A stretch of DNA of 23,197 nt from an uncultured Rhodospirillales bacterium. GTDB lineage: Bacteria; Pseudomonadota; Alphaproteobacteria; Acetobacterales; Acetobacteraceae. The stretch is taken from contig CAIYPH010000220.1 of assembly GCA_903928045.1 (NCBI GenBank), positions 1-23,197 of the forward strand. The letters are read 5' to 3'. This document shows, piece by piece, positions 1 through 7,270 of the stretch (position 1 is the first letter of the stretch; the number at the start of each line of letters is the position of its first letter). Both the position numbers and the translations under genes were made by a program. A model generated the notes under the pieces. The model saw only the letters and a list, made by a program, of their open reading frames with translations, did not search any database and was not told where the DNA came from.

Positions 1-193
1 ACTCGTTCCACCATCCTGCCCTCGTCATAGGCCTCGCGGCCAATTCAAAGGGTGTTCGCTCCGGATGTTGAATCCGCCCCATATAAAGTTGCAAAAGTAC
101 TTCATCGCCATAATCCGCCAAAACGGGCGGAGAAGCATAGATTTGTTGTTCCTCATCCCATTGGCTATCCACAAAATGTCGTTCTTTTTCCAT
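1..193 (-). CDS. Partial hypothetical protein running off the left edge
   Basis: An open frame begins at the ATG at 193-191 and stays open for 64 codons to the window edge, so the C-terminus is missing. The product starts MEKERHFVDSQWDEEQQIYA and is rich in acidic and aromatic residues, with a Trp-Trp pair close to the edge. I recognise no family. It lies 40 bases downstream of the integrase stop, on the same strand, so it is probably cargo of the same mobile element. Its base composition is clearly more AT-rich than the rest of the window, as expected for transferred DNA. The ribosome binding site is weak (GGGA about 8 bases upstream). A longer N-terminus overlapping the integrase gene is possible because the frame remains open upstream of this ATG. 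The claim that it is a gene rests on the uninterrupted frame, the position and the plausible composition. Confidence 0.5.
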   Translation of the reverse strand, partial: MEKERHFVDSQWDEEQQIYASPPVLADYGDEVLLQLYMGRIQHPERTPFELAARPMTRAGWWNE

Positions 194-233
194 TTTCAAA
201 ATCCCAATTTTTCCACTGTCATTTACACAGGCA

Positions 234-1556
234 TCACGCCGCGCAATGCCCCGCCCAAGCGTCCATCAACGGCACGCGCCGATCAAACAGGTCACTCCGG
301 CGGTAAGCCGCGCTGACCTTGTTGCCCACCTCATGCGCCAGCACCCGCTCGGCGGCCTCTCGATCCTCGGGGCGGGTGTCATCAATCCACGTGGAGAAGG
401 TTGCCCGGAAGCCGTGCGGCACCGCCTCCCGACCGTCCGGATCACGCCAAGGCGCCGGCGTATCCGTGGGGCGGTCGGCGTTCATGCGCCGCATCACCGC
501 ACTCAAAGCCATGTCGGACAACGGCACCACCGGCTTGCGCGACGGGAAGATCAAGCCATCCTTCATGAGGGGCGCCAGCTTCCCAAGTTGCTCCACCCGG
601 GCACTTGCCCCCGTCACCAACGTGTAAGCCGTGGCCAGGGCCGCTAGCGCGGCGCCCGATAACGGCACACGGTGCGGTTGGACATCAGCCGACCTCTTGC
701 CCTTCATGTGTTCGCCCGGAATTGTCAACGTCGGGACGTTATCAAACGACAGCCAGGACCACCGAGCCTCGCGCACCTCGTTCGACCTCAGGGCCGTCAA
801 CGCCAGGAACCGCAGCGCCTGGGGCGCCAGTCCGGGCATTGCGCCTAGCGCCCCCATAAACGCCGGCATCCTCGCCCACGGCAGTGCCGGCTGCTTCCGC
901 CCGCCCCTCAACGCCGGCAGGCCCGCGTATCGTAACATACGAAGCTCGGTGACGTTGTCGTTAGCACGCCAGCCCTTGGCGGCAGCAAAGCGCAAAACAG
1001 CCCCGATCCGGCGGAGAACCTTGCGCGCCGTGGCTGGCTTTGTGGCCCAAACATCGCCTACTGCGGCCATCACCGCATTGCGGTCGATGGCGTCGACCGG
1101 CGTGTCGCCAATGGTGGGGAATGCATAATCCCTCAGTGAACTGCGCCACATGTCGTCCGTTCTCGGGTTCTTCCAGCCGGGCGCCTCGGCCGAAATGCAA
1201 GCCTCGGCCACGACCCGGAATGTGCGTTCGCTGGCCTGCTCCTTCGCGTGTTGAACGGCTTTGCGTTGCCGTTCGACCGTGCCCCGATGTTCGACGGGGT
1301 CGACCCCCGACTGGGCTTGCCGCAGCGCTTCGATTGCCTTCGTCCGGGCCGCCGCGAGCGTCACAACAGGATAACCGCCCAGGCCGAGGTCGCGCCGCTT
1401 ACCGTTGGTTGTGATGCGGCAGAGCCACGCCTTCGATCCAGTTGGCCGCACTTCAAGAAGCAAGCCGCCCCCATCCGAAACGCGATAAGTCGCCTCCCGG
1501 GGTTTGAGGGCGGCGATGGTCTTGGTGTCGAGGGTCTTGCCGGCGTGCTTGGCCAC
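234..1556 (-). CDS. int: P4-type tyrosine site-specific integrase (DUF4102 arm-binding domain)
   Basis: A 440-residue tyrosine recombinase that would integrate and excise a genomic island or prophage at an att site. The N-terminus carries the integrase arm-binding (DUF4102) pattern, including LKPREATYRVSDGGGLLLEV and LGLGGYPVVTLAAAR. It is followed by a SAM-like core-binding region and the catalytic domain. Catalytic residues are visible: the first Arg in TALRSNEV, HGFR (His381, Arg384), His408 in AHEVG and the nucleophile Tyr418 in AAYRRSD. I chose the GTG at 1556 because GGAG lies 7 bases upstream. A GTG at 1601 would add 15 residues, but it starts inside a direct repeat that looks like an integrase-binding site. 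The gene looks intact. No excisionase or other phage gene is visible in the window, so most of the element presumably lies to the left. Confidence 0.93.
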   Translation of the reverse strand: MAKHAGKTLDTKTIAALKPREATYRVSDGGGLLLEVRPTGSKAWLCRITTNGKRRDLGLGGYPVVTLAAARTKAIEALRQAQSGVDPVEHRGTVERQRKAVQHAKEQASERTFRVVAEACISAEAPGWKNPRTDDMWRSSLRDYAFPTIGDTPVDAIDRNAVMAAVGDVWATKPATARKVLRRIGAVLRFAAAKGWRANDNVTELRMLRYAGLPALRGGRKQPALPWARMPAFMGALGAMPGLAPQALRFLALTALRSNEVREARWSWLSFDNVPTLTIPGEHMKGKRSADVQPHRVPLSGAALAALATAYTLVTGASARVEQLGKLAPLMKDGLIFPSRKPVVPLSDMALSAVMRRMNADRPTDTPAPWRDPDGREAVPHGFRATFSTWIDDTRPEDREAAERVLAHEVGNKVSAAYRRSDLFDRRVPLMDAWAGHCAA

Positions 1557-1583
1557 GGTGGGGCTCCGTGTGGATGTGAAGGC

Positions 1584-1605
1584 CCCCACAATATACCCCA
1601 CAATA
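1584..1605. repeat. Direct repeat upstream of integrase (candidate arm-type binding sites)
   Basis: The 10-mer CCCCACAATA occurs twice, at 1584-1593 and 1596-1605, a spacing of 12 bases or about one helical turn. It lies 28-49 bases upstream of the chosen integrase start and overlaps AATATA (TATATT on the integrase strand), a possible -10 element. Arm-type sites of P4-like integrases are short direct repeats near the gene, and binding there often represses int. That function here is inference. Confidence 0.5.
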
Positions 1606-1646
1606 AGCGTGCGCTAGCCTGCATCACTGTGCGTCGACGCGCTTCA

Positions 1647-1676
1647 TTGAAATCGTCTATCTTATTGTTTTATAAT
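1647..1676 (+). promoter_or_regulatory. Sigma70-type promoter-like sequence
   Basis: TTGAAA (1647-1652) and a perfect TATAAT (1671-1676) are separated by 18 bases, pointing rightward. This is the best -35/-10 pair I noticed in the window. The first convincing downstream gene is the permease at 2076, which would leave an untranslated leader of roughly 390 bases. It might instead drive a small RNA, or be a chance match in AT-rich DNA. Confidence 0.4.
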
Positions 1677-1767
1677 GCATAATGAAAGAACCTGCACCGG
1701 CCTGATACAGATATTTGGCGTCTGTGCGGGATACCAAGCGAATTCAATGGGTTGCGGCATGTAGAAC

Positions 1768-1792
1768 GTGCGAATCGCCGTCCTCTCCGCCG
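1768..1792 (+). other. tRNA-Ser 3'-end-like fragment, candidate att site
   Basis: CGAATC at 1771-1776 and CCTCTCCGCC at 1782-1791 match, in order and nearly in register, the T-loop and acceptor end of a typical bacterial tRNA-Ser (TTCGAATC ... CCTCTCCGCCA). The final base is G rather than A, the T-stem does not pair, and one extra base lies between the two blocks, so this is not a functional tRNA. Integrases of this family commonly use tRNA 3' ends as attachment sites and leave a partial copy at the far end of the island. Confidence 0.3.
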
Positions 1793-2075
1793 AATTACCA
1801 AGATCCTTACGAAGTAAGCCAGTTGTGGATGGCCGGGAACGTGGGCGGTCAGGCGGTCCTGAGCTCTCTAACTTCGCCATCGTTCTTGTCTGAGCACCAG
1901 ACCTTGCCGCTCCACTGCAAGCAAGATGTCGTCAAGGTCCCGCCGGAGGGGCGCCGCCTCCCTACGACTTCCAGAGTTCCCCAGGCCCAGCACTTTTTGC
2001 ATCAGTCATCGAACCGACATCCGACTGTCATCTTTGAGGGGTAGTGGATCGCGACACCCTACGGACTCCGACAGC

Positions 2076-2993
2076 ATGACCGCCTTCCTCGCCCGCCGCC
2101 TGTTGCGGCTGATCGCCACCGTCTGGGTGATCGTCAGCGCGGTCTTCCTGGCCACCAGGCTGACCGGCAACCCGATCGACTACCTCATGCCGGAAGGCAT
2201 GGACGCCGAGGGACGCGCGGCGATGATTGCCTATTGGGGCCTCGATGGGCCGCTGCTCGACCAGTACATGCTGTTCTGGCGTTCGCTGTTCGCCGGTGAA
2301 TTCGGCCTCGGCCTGATGGAGCGACGCCCCGTGCTGGAGATCTTCGCCGAGCGCATGGGGCGCAGCCTCGGCCTGCTGTCGCTCGCGCTGGTGACGACGG
2401 TGAGCATCGGCGTGCCGCTCGGTGTCCTGGCGGCGGTGTGGCGGCATCGCGCGGCGGGCACCTGGCTGCTGCTGGCGGCCTTCCTCGGCTACGCGATCCC
2501 CAATTTCGTGCTCGCCATCCTGCTGCTGCTGCTGTTCTCCTTCACCCTGCATTGGCTGCCCAGCGCCGGCGCCACCACGGGTTGGCACTACATCATGCCG
2601 GTAGCCACCCTCGCGGCCTATTTCGTCGCGGCGCTTGTCCGCTACACCCGCAACGCCATGCTGGACGTGTTGGGGCAGGATTACATCCGCACCGCCCACG
2701 CCAAGGGCCTGACGCCGTTCGTCGTGCTGATCCGCCACGGGCTGCGCAACGCGCTGATCCCTGTCGTCACCGTGCTCGGCCTGCAGGTGGCGACGCTGGT
2801 TTCGGGCGCGGTGGTGATCGAGACCGTGTTCGCCTGGGACGGCATGGGTGACCTGCTGGTCGGCGCCACCCTGCGGCGGGACTATCCGGTGCTGCAATTC
2901 GGCGTGCTGATTGTTGCCGGCGCGGTAATCGCCGTGAACATGCTGGTCGATATCGCGTACGCCGCGATCGACCCGCGGGTGCGGCTGGCATGA
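2076..2993 (+). CDS. ABC transporter permease, DppB/OppB type
   Basis: A 305-residue inner-membrane permease of the dipeptide/oligopeptide/nickel importer family, the first gene of a ten-gene operon. The N-terminus (MTAFLARRLLRLIATVWVIV) is the usual DppB opening: a short basic tail and the first membrane helix. Five further hydrophobic segments follow. The cytoplasmic EAA loop that contacts the ATPase is visible at about residues 198-220 (GQDYIRTAHAKGLTPFVVLI). The ATG at 2076 was chosen because it gives the canonical N-terminus. The frame is open back to 1926, but the extra 50 residues look non-coding, and there is no strong ribosome binding site at either start. It overlaps the next permease by 4 bases (ATGA). 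Length is normal for the family. The substrate cannot be read from the permease; neighbours suggest an organophosphate or sugar-phosphate compound rather than a plain peptide. Confidence 0.9.
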   Translation: MTAFLARRLLRLIATVWVIVSAVFLATRLTGNPIDYLMPEGMDAEGRAAMIAYWGLDGPLLDQYMLFWRSLFAGEFGLGLMERRPVLEIFAERMGRSLGLLSLALVTTVSIGVPLGVLAAVWRHRAAGTWLLLAAFLGYAIPNFVLAILLLLLFSFTLHWLPSAGATTGWHYIMPVATLAAYFVAALVRYTRNAMLDVLGQDYIRTAHAKGLTPFVVLIRHGLRNALIPVVTVLGLQVATLVSGAVVIETVFAWDGMGDLLVGATLRRDYPVLQFGVLIVAGAVIAVNMLVDIAYAAIDPRVRLA

Positions 2994-3886
2994 GCGCGAC
3001 TGTGCTGCCGATCCCGTCGCGATGGCCCGCGGCACCCCCGCTGCCCCGCTGGTTGCGCGCAGCGCGCTGGCCGCTGATCATCGCGGGCATGCTGGGGCTC
3101 GCCCTCTTGGCCGCTGCACTCCTGGCCCCGGCGCTGGCGCCGTTCGACCCCAATGCCCAGAAACTGCTGGCCCGGCTGCGCCCGCCGATCGGCTTCGATC
3201 GTGCCGATGCGCGCTACTGGCTCGGCACCGACCAACTCGGCCGTGACATCCTCTCCCGCTGCCTGCATGGACTGCGCCTCTCCCTCGCACTGTCGCTGTT
3301 CGGAACCACACTGGGCCTCGGCATCGGCGTGGCGGTCGGGCTCATCGCCGGCTTCGCGCGCGGCTGGACCGACACGCTGCTGATGGGTCTCGCCGACGTG
3401 AAGCTCGCAATGCCCTTCACCCTGGTGGCGCTGCTGGTCATCGCGCTGGCCGGCAGTAGCATCCCCGTGCTGGTGACGGTGCTCGGCCTCGCCTACTGGG
3501 CGCAATTCGCCCGGCTGGTGCGCGGGCAGATGCTGGCGCTGCGCGAACTCCCCTACGTCGAGGCTGCCCGCGCGGTCGGCGGCACGCCATGGCGGGTCGC
3601 GGTGCGACACATGCTGCCCAATCTGATCGGCCCCGTCGTGGTGATGGCGACGCTGAACTTCTCCAACCTGATCCTGTTGGAATCCTCGCTCTCCTTCATC
3701 GGCATCGGCGTCCAACCACCGACCGCGACGCTGGGCAGCATGGTCGGCCAAGGGCGCGACTACCTCGCATCCGCCCCTTGGGTGGTGGCCACTCCGGCGG
3801 GGCTGATCGTGCTGGTCTCGCTTGTGGTGATGCTGCTCGGCGACGCCCTGCGCGACCGCATGGATGCGGCGCTGCGCGGCCGATGA
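2990..3886 (+). CDS. ABC transporter permease, DppC/OppC type
   Basis: A 298-residue partner permease to the preceding gene. It has the typical DppC architecture: an N-terminal helix after a proline-rich leader, the periplasmic segment ending in YWLGTDQLGRDILSR, several membrane helices and an EAA loop (LPYVEAARAVGGTPWRVAVR) near the middle of the protein. The C-terminus ends in LLGDALRDRMD, as usual for the family. The start overlaps the DppB-type stop by 4 bases (ATGA), implying translational coupling. The solute-binding protein follows 32 bases later. No Dpp-type ATPase gene is adjacent, which is unusual: the family normally has DppD and DppF downstream. Confidence 0.92.
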   Translation: MSATVLPIPSRWPAAPPLPRWLRAARWPLIIAGMLGLALLAAALLAPALAPFDPNAQKLLARLRPPIGFDRADARYWLGTDQLGRDILSRCLHGLRLSLALSLFGTTLGLGIGVAVGLIAGFARGWTDTLLMGLADVKLAMPFTLVALLVIALAGSSIPVLVTVLGLAYWAQFARLVRGQMLALRELPYVEAARAVGGTPWRVAVRHMLPNLIGPVVVMATLNFSNLILLESSLSFIGIGVQPPTATLGSMVGQGRDYLASAPWVVATPAGLIVLVSLVVMLLGDALRDRMDAALRGR

Positions 3887-3918
3887 CCTTTCCTTCCCCA
3901 AAAATCTGGAGACTTTCG

Positions 3919-5472
3919 ATGCGGCTTCGTTGCGCACTCACGGCGGCCCTGCTGGGCCTCTCAACCGCCGCCTCGGCCCAGGAACTGAAGGTCGGCGTGC
4001 AGAACATGGCCCCCTGGCTCGATCCAGGGCGGGATTTCTCCAACGTCGGCTCGCAGTTCTACGTCAACACTTTCGAGCCGCTGGTCGGCAAGGACCACAC
4101 AAAGGCCGAGAGCATCTGGCAGCCCGGCCTGGCGACCGGTTGGACGGTGGTATCGCCGACGGTGATGGAGCTGAAGCTCCGGCCCGGCGTTACCTTCCAG
4201 ACCGGCGAGCCGATGACCGCCGAGGACGTCGCCTTCTCGCTTGACCGCATCATCCACGCGACCTTCCCGCCCTACACGGTCCGCAAGCGCGACACCCTGC
4301 CCAACCTCGCCGCCATCGAGATCGTCGATCCGCAGACCATCCGTATCATCGCCACCAAGCCCGAACCGCTGTTCGAAACGCTGATGAACACGCAGCAGAC
4401 GATGATCGTCTCCAAGCGCTACATCACCGGCCTCGCCGGCAAGCCCGGCGTACTGGCGGACGCCGATTACGAGGCCTTCGCGCTGAAGCCGATGGGCACC
4501 GGCGCCTATCGGGTCAGCCAGTTCATCCCCAATCAGAAGCTCGTCTGGGAGCGCTTCGACGGCTACTGGGGCCCCAAGGCGCCGTTTGCCAAGGTGACCG
4601 TCACCCGCATCCCCGAGCTCTCCGGCCGCATCACCGCGCTGAAGAACGGCGAGGTCGACCTCATCACCAACGTGCCGCCGGACCAGTTGTCGGTGCTCGA
4701 TGGCGACAAGGCGCTCAAGGTCGAGGGCATGGTCACCCCGCTGTTCCACGTGGTGATCTTCAACACCCAGAACCCGAAAATGGCCGATGCCCGCCTGCGC
4801 CGCGCGCTGTCGCTGGCCATCGATCGCAAGACGCTGAACGAGGCGCTGTGGCAGGGCAAGGCCGTCGTCCCCACCAGCCACACCTACCCGCAATTCGGCC
4901 CGCTCTACATGCCGGAGCTGAACACCTTCGAATACAACCCCGACGAAGCGAAGCGCCTGCTGAAGGAGGCCGGCTATGACGGCTTCCCCATCCGCTTCGA
5001 CACGGCTGCCGCGTACTACACCAACGGCCTGCTCGCTGCCCAGGCGATCCAGGAGATGTGGGCCGCGGTCGGCGTGAAGTCGAACATCCAGGTCGATGAC
5101 CGCTGGACCGGCGGGGATGCCGACATGATGGCGCGCAACTGGTCCAACCCGATGTATTTCCCCGACCCCACCGGCAGCTTCGGCATCATGTGGGCGCCCA
5201 CCGGCAACTCCGCCACCGAGGGCCGCTTCAAGGCCTCGCCCGAGTATGCCGCAGTGTGGGAGCGCTTCCGCTACTCGACGGACCTCGCCGCCCGTAAGCA
5301 GGCCTACAGCGAACTGATGGGCATGATCCGGCTGGATCCGCCGGTGCTGCCGCTCTACCAGCCCTACGAATCCTTCGCCATGCGCGCCAATATTGTCTGG
5401 AAGCCGCTGCCCGGCCACATCCCCTATGTGCTCGACTTCCGGGCAGGCCGCATCGCCCAGGTGGCGCGCTGA
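3919..5472 (+). CDS. Periplasmic solute-binding protein, SBP_bac_5 (DppA/OppA) family
   Basis: A 517-residue secreted binding protein delivering substrate to the two permeases upstream. Residues 1-21 form a signal peptide (MRLRCALTAALLGLSTAASA, cleavage after ASA before Gln). The mature part shows family landmarks: WTVVSPTVMELKLRPGVTFQ with GEPMTAEDVAFSLDRI, the GTGAYRV motif, and RLRRALSLAIDRKTLNEALW. The ATG at 3919 is chosen over an earlier in-frame ATG at 3883 because GGAG lies 7 bases upstream and the signal peptide starts there. Binding proteins of this family bind not only peptides but also nickel, sugars, opines and, in Agrobacterium AccA, the sugar phosphodiester agrocinopine. That makes it compatible with the phosphoesterases downstream, but the ligand is not readable here. 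The stop shares one base with the next start (TGATG). Confidence 0.92.
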   Translation: MRLRCALTAALLGLSTAASAQELKVGVQNMAPWLDPGRDFSNVGSQFYVNTFEPLVGKDHTKAESIWQPGLATGWTVVSPTVMELKLRPGVTFQTGEPMTAEDVAFSLDRIIHATFPPYTVRKRDTLPNLAAIEIVDPQTIRIIATKPEPLFETLMNTQQTMIVSKRYITGLAGKPGVLADADYEAFALKPMGTGAYRVSQFIPNQKLVWERFDGYWGPKAPFAKVTVTRIPELSGRITALKNGEVDLITNVPPDQLSVLDGDKALKVEGMVTPLFHVVIFNTQNPKMADARLRRALSLAIDRKTLNEALWQGKAVVPTSHTYPQFGPLYMPELNTFEYNPDEAKRLLKEAGYDGFPIRFDTAAAYYTNGLLAAQAIQEMWAAVGVKSNIQVDDRWTGGDADMMARNWSNPMYFPDPTGSFGIMWAPTGNSATEGRFKASPEYAAVWERFRYSTDLAARKQAYSELMGMIRLDPPVLPLYQPYESFAMRANIVWKPLPGHIPYVLDFRAGRIAQVAR

Positions 5473-6371
5473 TGGCCACCGTGCGGCTCGCCGTGGTGGC
5501 CGATATCCACCACGGGCAGGACAGCATGACCAAGCGCGGCACCTCCGCGCTCGGCCTGCTCGCCGACTTCGCCCGCTTCGTCGCCGAGACCAAGCCCGAC
5601 GCGGTCATCGACCTCGGTGACCGCATCAGCGACGTCGACAGCGAAACCGACCGCCGCCTTGAAGCCGAGGTCGCCGCGGCCTTCCGCGCGATTGACGTGC
5701 CGATCCACCACATCTGCGGCAACCATGACCGCGACCACCTGACGGTCGTGGAGAACGAGGCGATTCTCGGCCAGTCCCTCGGCCACGCCATGTTCGATAT
5801 TGGCGCCTGGCGGATCGTGCTGTGGCGCGCCGAAAGCCGCATCCGCCGTCCGGCGAAGGACGGTTTCCACGGCTTCGTGCTGCCCGAGGCGGACCTGCTG
5901 TGGCTCGCCGGCGTCATCCGCTCCGCCGATCGTCCGCTCGCCATCATGAGCCACGTCCCGGTGTCCGGCCACGCGCAAACCGGCAACTACTACTTCGAGC
6001 GCAACCCCAACTCCGCGACCTACCCCGGCACCGAGCGCCTGCGCGCCATCCTGCGCGAGGCCAAGGTGCCGGTGATGTGGCTGTCGGGCCACGTCCACTG
6101 GAACACCTTCACGGTGGTGGACGGCATTCCGCATTTCACCATCCAGTCGCTGACCGAAAGCTTCACCACCGCGCCCGAACCCGCCGCCGCCTGGGCGCTG
6201 CTGGAACTCGATGACGCGATCGACCTCAAGGTGTTCGGCCGCGACCCCTTGGCCATCCGCCTCGCTGCCGCCAGCACCCTGCGCCGCTGGATCGCCCCTT
6301 TGCCGCCCTTCGGCGCCCTCGCCGACGGCGCCGCCCGCCATTTCCCCACCACACCGGAGCCCCCCCAATGA
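5472..6371 (+). CDS. Calcineurin-like metallophosphoesterase (first of two)
   Basis: A 299-residue cytoplasmic phosphoesterase with no signal peptide. All dimetal motifs of the family are present in order: DIH (Asp11, His13), GD (Asp50), GNHD (residues 83-86), the isolated His161 in SHVP, and GHVH (206-209). Such enzymes hydrolyse phosphomonoesters or phosphodiesters using two metal ions (Fe, Mn or Zn). The start shares one base with the binding-protein stop, and the end overlaps the TIM-barrel gene by 4 bases, so it is made together with an importer and a sugar-isomerase-like enzyme. The length after the last motif (about 90 residues) is more than the metal site needs and may form a lid or oligomerisation segment. 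Substrate is unknown. A role in cleaving an imported phosphodiester or phosphomonoester is inference from context. Confidence 0.88.
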   Translation: MATVRLAVVADIHHGQDSMTKRGTSALGLLADFARFVAETKPDAVIDLGDRISDVDSETDRRLEAEVAAAFRAIDVPIHHICGNHDRDHLTVVENEAILGQSLGHAMFDIGAWRIVLWRAESRIRRPAKDGFHGFVLPEADLLWLAGVIRSADRPLAIMSHVPVSGHAQTGNYYFERNPNSATYPGTERLRAILREAKVPVMWLSGHVHWNTFTVVDGIPHFTIQSLTESFTTAPEPAAAWALLELDDAIDLKVFGRDPLAIRLAAASTLRRWIAPLPPFGALADGAARHFPTTPEPPQ

Positions 6372-7267
6372 GCGAGACCCAGATCCTGGGGGTCGGCCTG
6401 TCGATCCCCTGCGAGCACCCGAAATACGGTGACCTCGGCACCCATATCGACGCCGCCTACGCCGCGGGCGTCACCTTCGTGGAACTGCCGCTACACAAGA
6501 TCGACTTGATGACCGGCGCCCGCATTTTCCGACCTCGCCTTGCCGAGGTCGCCGCCATCGTCGCCGGACGGCCGAATACGCTGCATGGCCACCTCGGCAT
6601 CAACCTGATGGAAGACCCCCATCTCCTGCCGCTGCATCTCGATGTGCTGAAGGCCAATATCGAGGTTGCCCAGGCGCTCGGCTCCATCCACCTGGTGATC
6701 CATTCCGGCTTCGCCCGCCCGCAGCAAGGCGCGGCACTGGAGCGCGCCTATGAGCGCCAGCGCGAGGCCCTTGCCGCCATCGCCCCGATCGCCCAGGCCG
6801 CCGGCGTGGTGGTCTGCGTCGAGAACATCTTCACCTACGACCACTCCCGCCACACCGCGCTGCCCGCGCGCCTCGCCGCCGAACTCGCCCTGATCGACCA
6901 TCCGGCGATCCGCGCCACCTTCGATTTCAGCCACGGCTACATCAACTGCGGCCTCCATGGCGTCGATTTCGTCGAACAGGCCAAGGCGTTGGCCCCCTTC
7001 AGCAAGCACCTCCACGTGCATGACAGTTTCGGCCGCCCGAAGGATTTCTGGACATACAGCCTCACCGAGGACCTCGCCTTCGGCGCCGGCGACCTCCATC
7101 TACCGCTCGGCTGGGGTGACCTACCATTCGACCGCATCGCCGGAGAAGCCGAGTTCCCCCTGGGCGTGGTTGCTGACATCGAATTGCAGGCGCGCTTCTG
7201 GTCCGAACTCCCGGAGACCATCGCGCTGACCCGCGGCTTCGCCGCCAGCCTCCGCCCGGCGGCCTGA
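6368..7267 (+). CDS. Sugar phosphate isomerase/epimerase-like TIM-barrel protein
   Basis: A 299-residue protein of the xylose-isomerase-like TIM-barrel superfamily (AP_endonuc_2 fold), which includes sugar and ketose epimerases, myo-inositol catabolic enzymes and endonuclease IV. Beta-strand motifs fall in the expected order: VELPL (Glu39), LHGHLG (His73, His75), VIHSG (His112), VCVENIF (Glu152), FDFSHG (Asp186, His189), HLHVHDS (His216, His218) and ADIEL (Glu272). Glu152, Asp186, His216 or His218 and Glu272 are the likely metal ligands. No signal peptide, so cytoplasmic. It is sandwiched between two metallophosphoesterase genes: 4-base overlap upstream, 3-base gap downstream. I infer that it isomerises, epimerises or cleaves the sugar-like product or precursor of those hydrolases. 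The exact reaction cannot be assigned; a lyase or deoxyribonuclease activity would also fit the fold. Confidence 0.85.
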   Translation: MSETQILGVGLSIPCEHPKYGDLGTHIDAAYAAGVTFVELPLHKIDLMTGARIFRPRLAEVAAIVAGRPNTLHGHLGINLMEDPHLLPLHLDVLKANIEVAQALGSIHLVIHSGFARPQQGAALERAYERQREALAAIAPIAQAAGVVVCVENIFTYDHSRHTALPARLAAELALIDHPAIRATFDFSHGYINCGLHGVDFVEQAKALAPFSKHLHVHDSFGRPKDFWTYSLTEDLAFGAGDLHLPLGWGDLPFDRIAGEAEFPLGVVADIELQARFWSELPETIALTRGFAASLRPAA

Positions 7268-7270
7268 GCG

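Larger units (their letters stand above)
1557..2075. other. Gene-poor junction between integrase and first transporter operon
   Basis: About 520 bases with lower GC than the operons to the right and no reading frame I can defend. Frames at 1715-2044 (plus) and 1662-1880 (minus) have no recognisable family, no good ribosome binding site and overlap each other. The stretch contains the integrase-proximal direct repeat, a promoter-like sequence at 1647-1676 and a tRNA-Ser-like fragment at 1768-1792, each listed separately. I read it as the boundary between a mobile element on the left and the chromosome on the right, possibly with decayed sequence. Confidence 0.5.

Noticed and set aside
1..20. 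TTCCACCA at the left edge as a tRNA 3' end
   Set aside because: Only about a dozen bases are available, with no T-loop or stem to test; chance match cannot be excluded.
115..130. CCGCC/GGCGG stem downstream of the integrase as its terminator
   Set aside because: It lies inside the partial open frame and is not followed by a T-run in the direction of integrase transcription.
1557..1601. Longer integrase start at GTG 1601 (15 extra residues)
   Set aside because: The extra codons are made of the direct-repeat DNA, and the GTG at 1556 has a GGAG ribosome binding site 7 bases upstream.
1681..1704. Tiny ATG frame just after the TATAAT box
   Set aside because: It stops after seven codons (MKEPAPA) and has no ribosome binding site.
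1662..2044. Overlapping frames on both strands in the gene-poor junction (72 residues minus, 109 residues plus)
   Set aside because: Neither gives a recognisable protein or a ribosome binding site, and at most one could be real. Nothing supports either beyond being open.
3961..5418. 485-residue open frame antisense to the first SBP_bac_5 gene
   Set aside because: Shadow frame with low-complexity composition and no family features.
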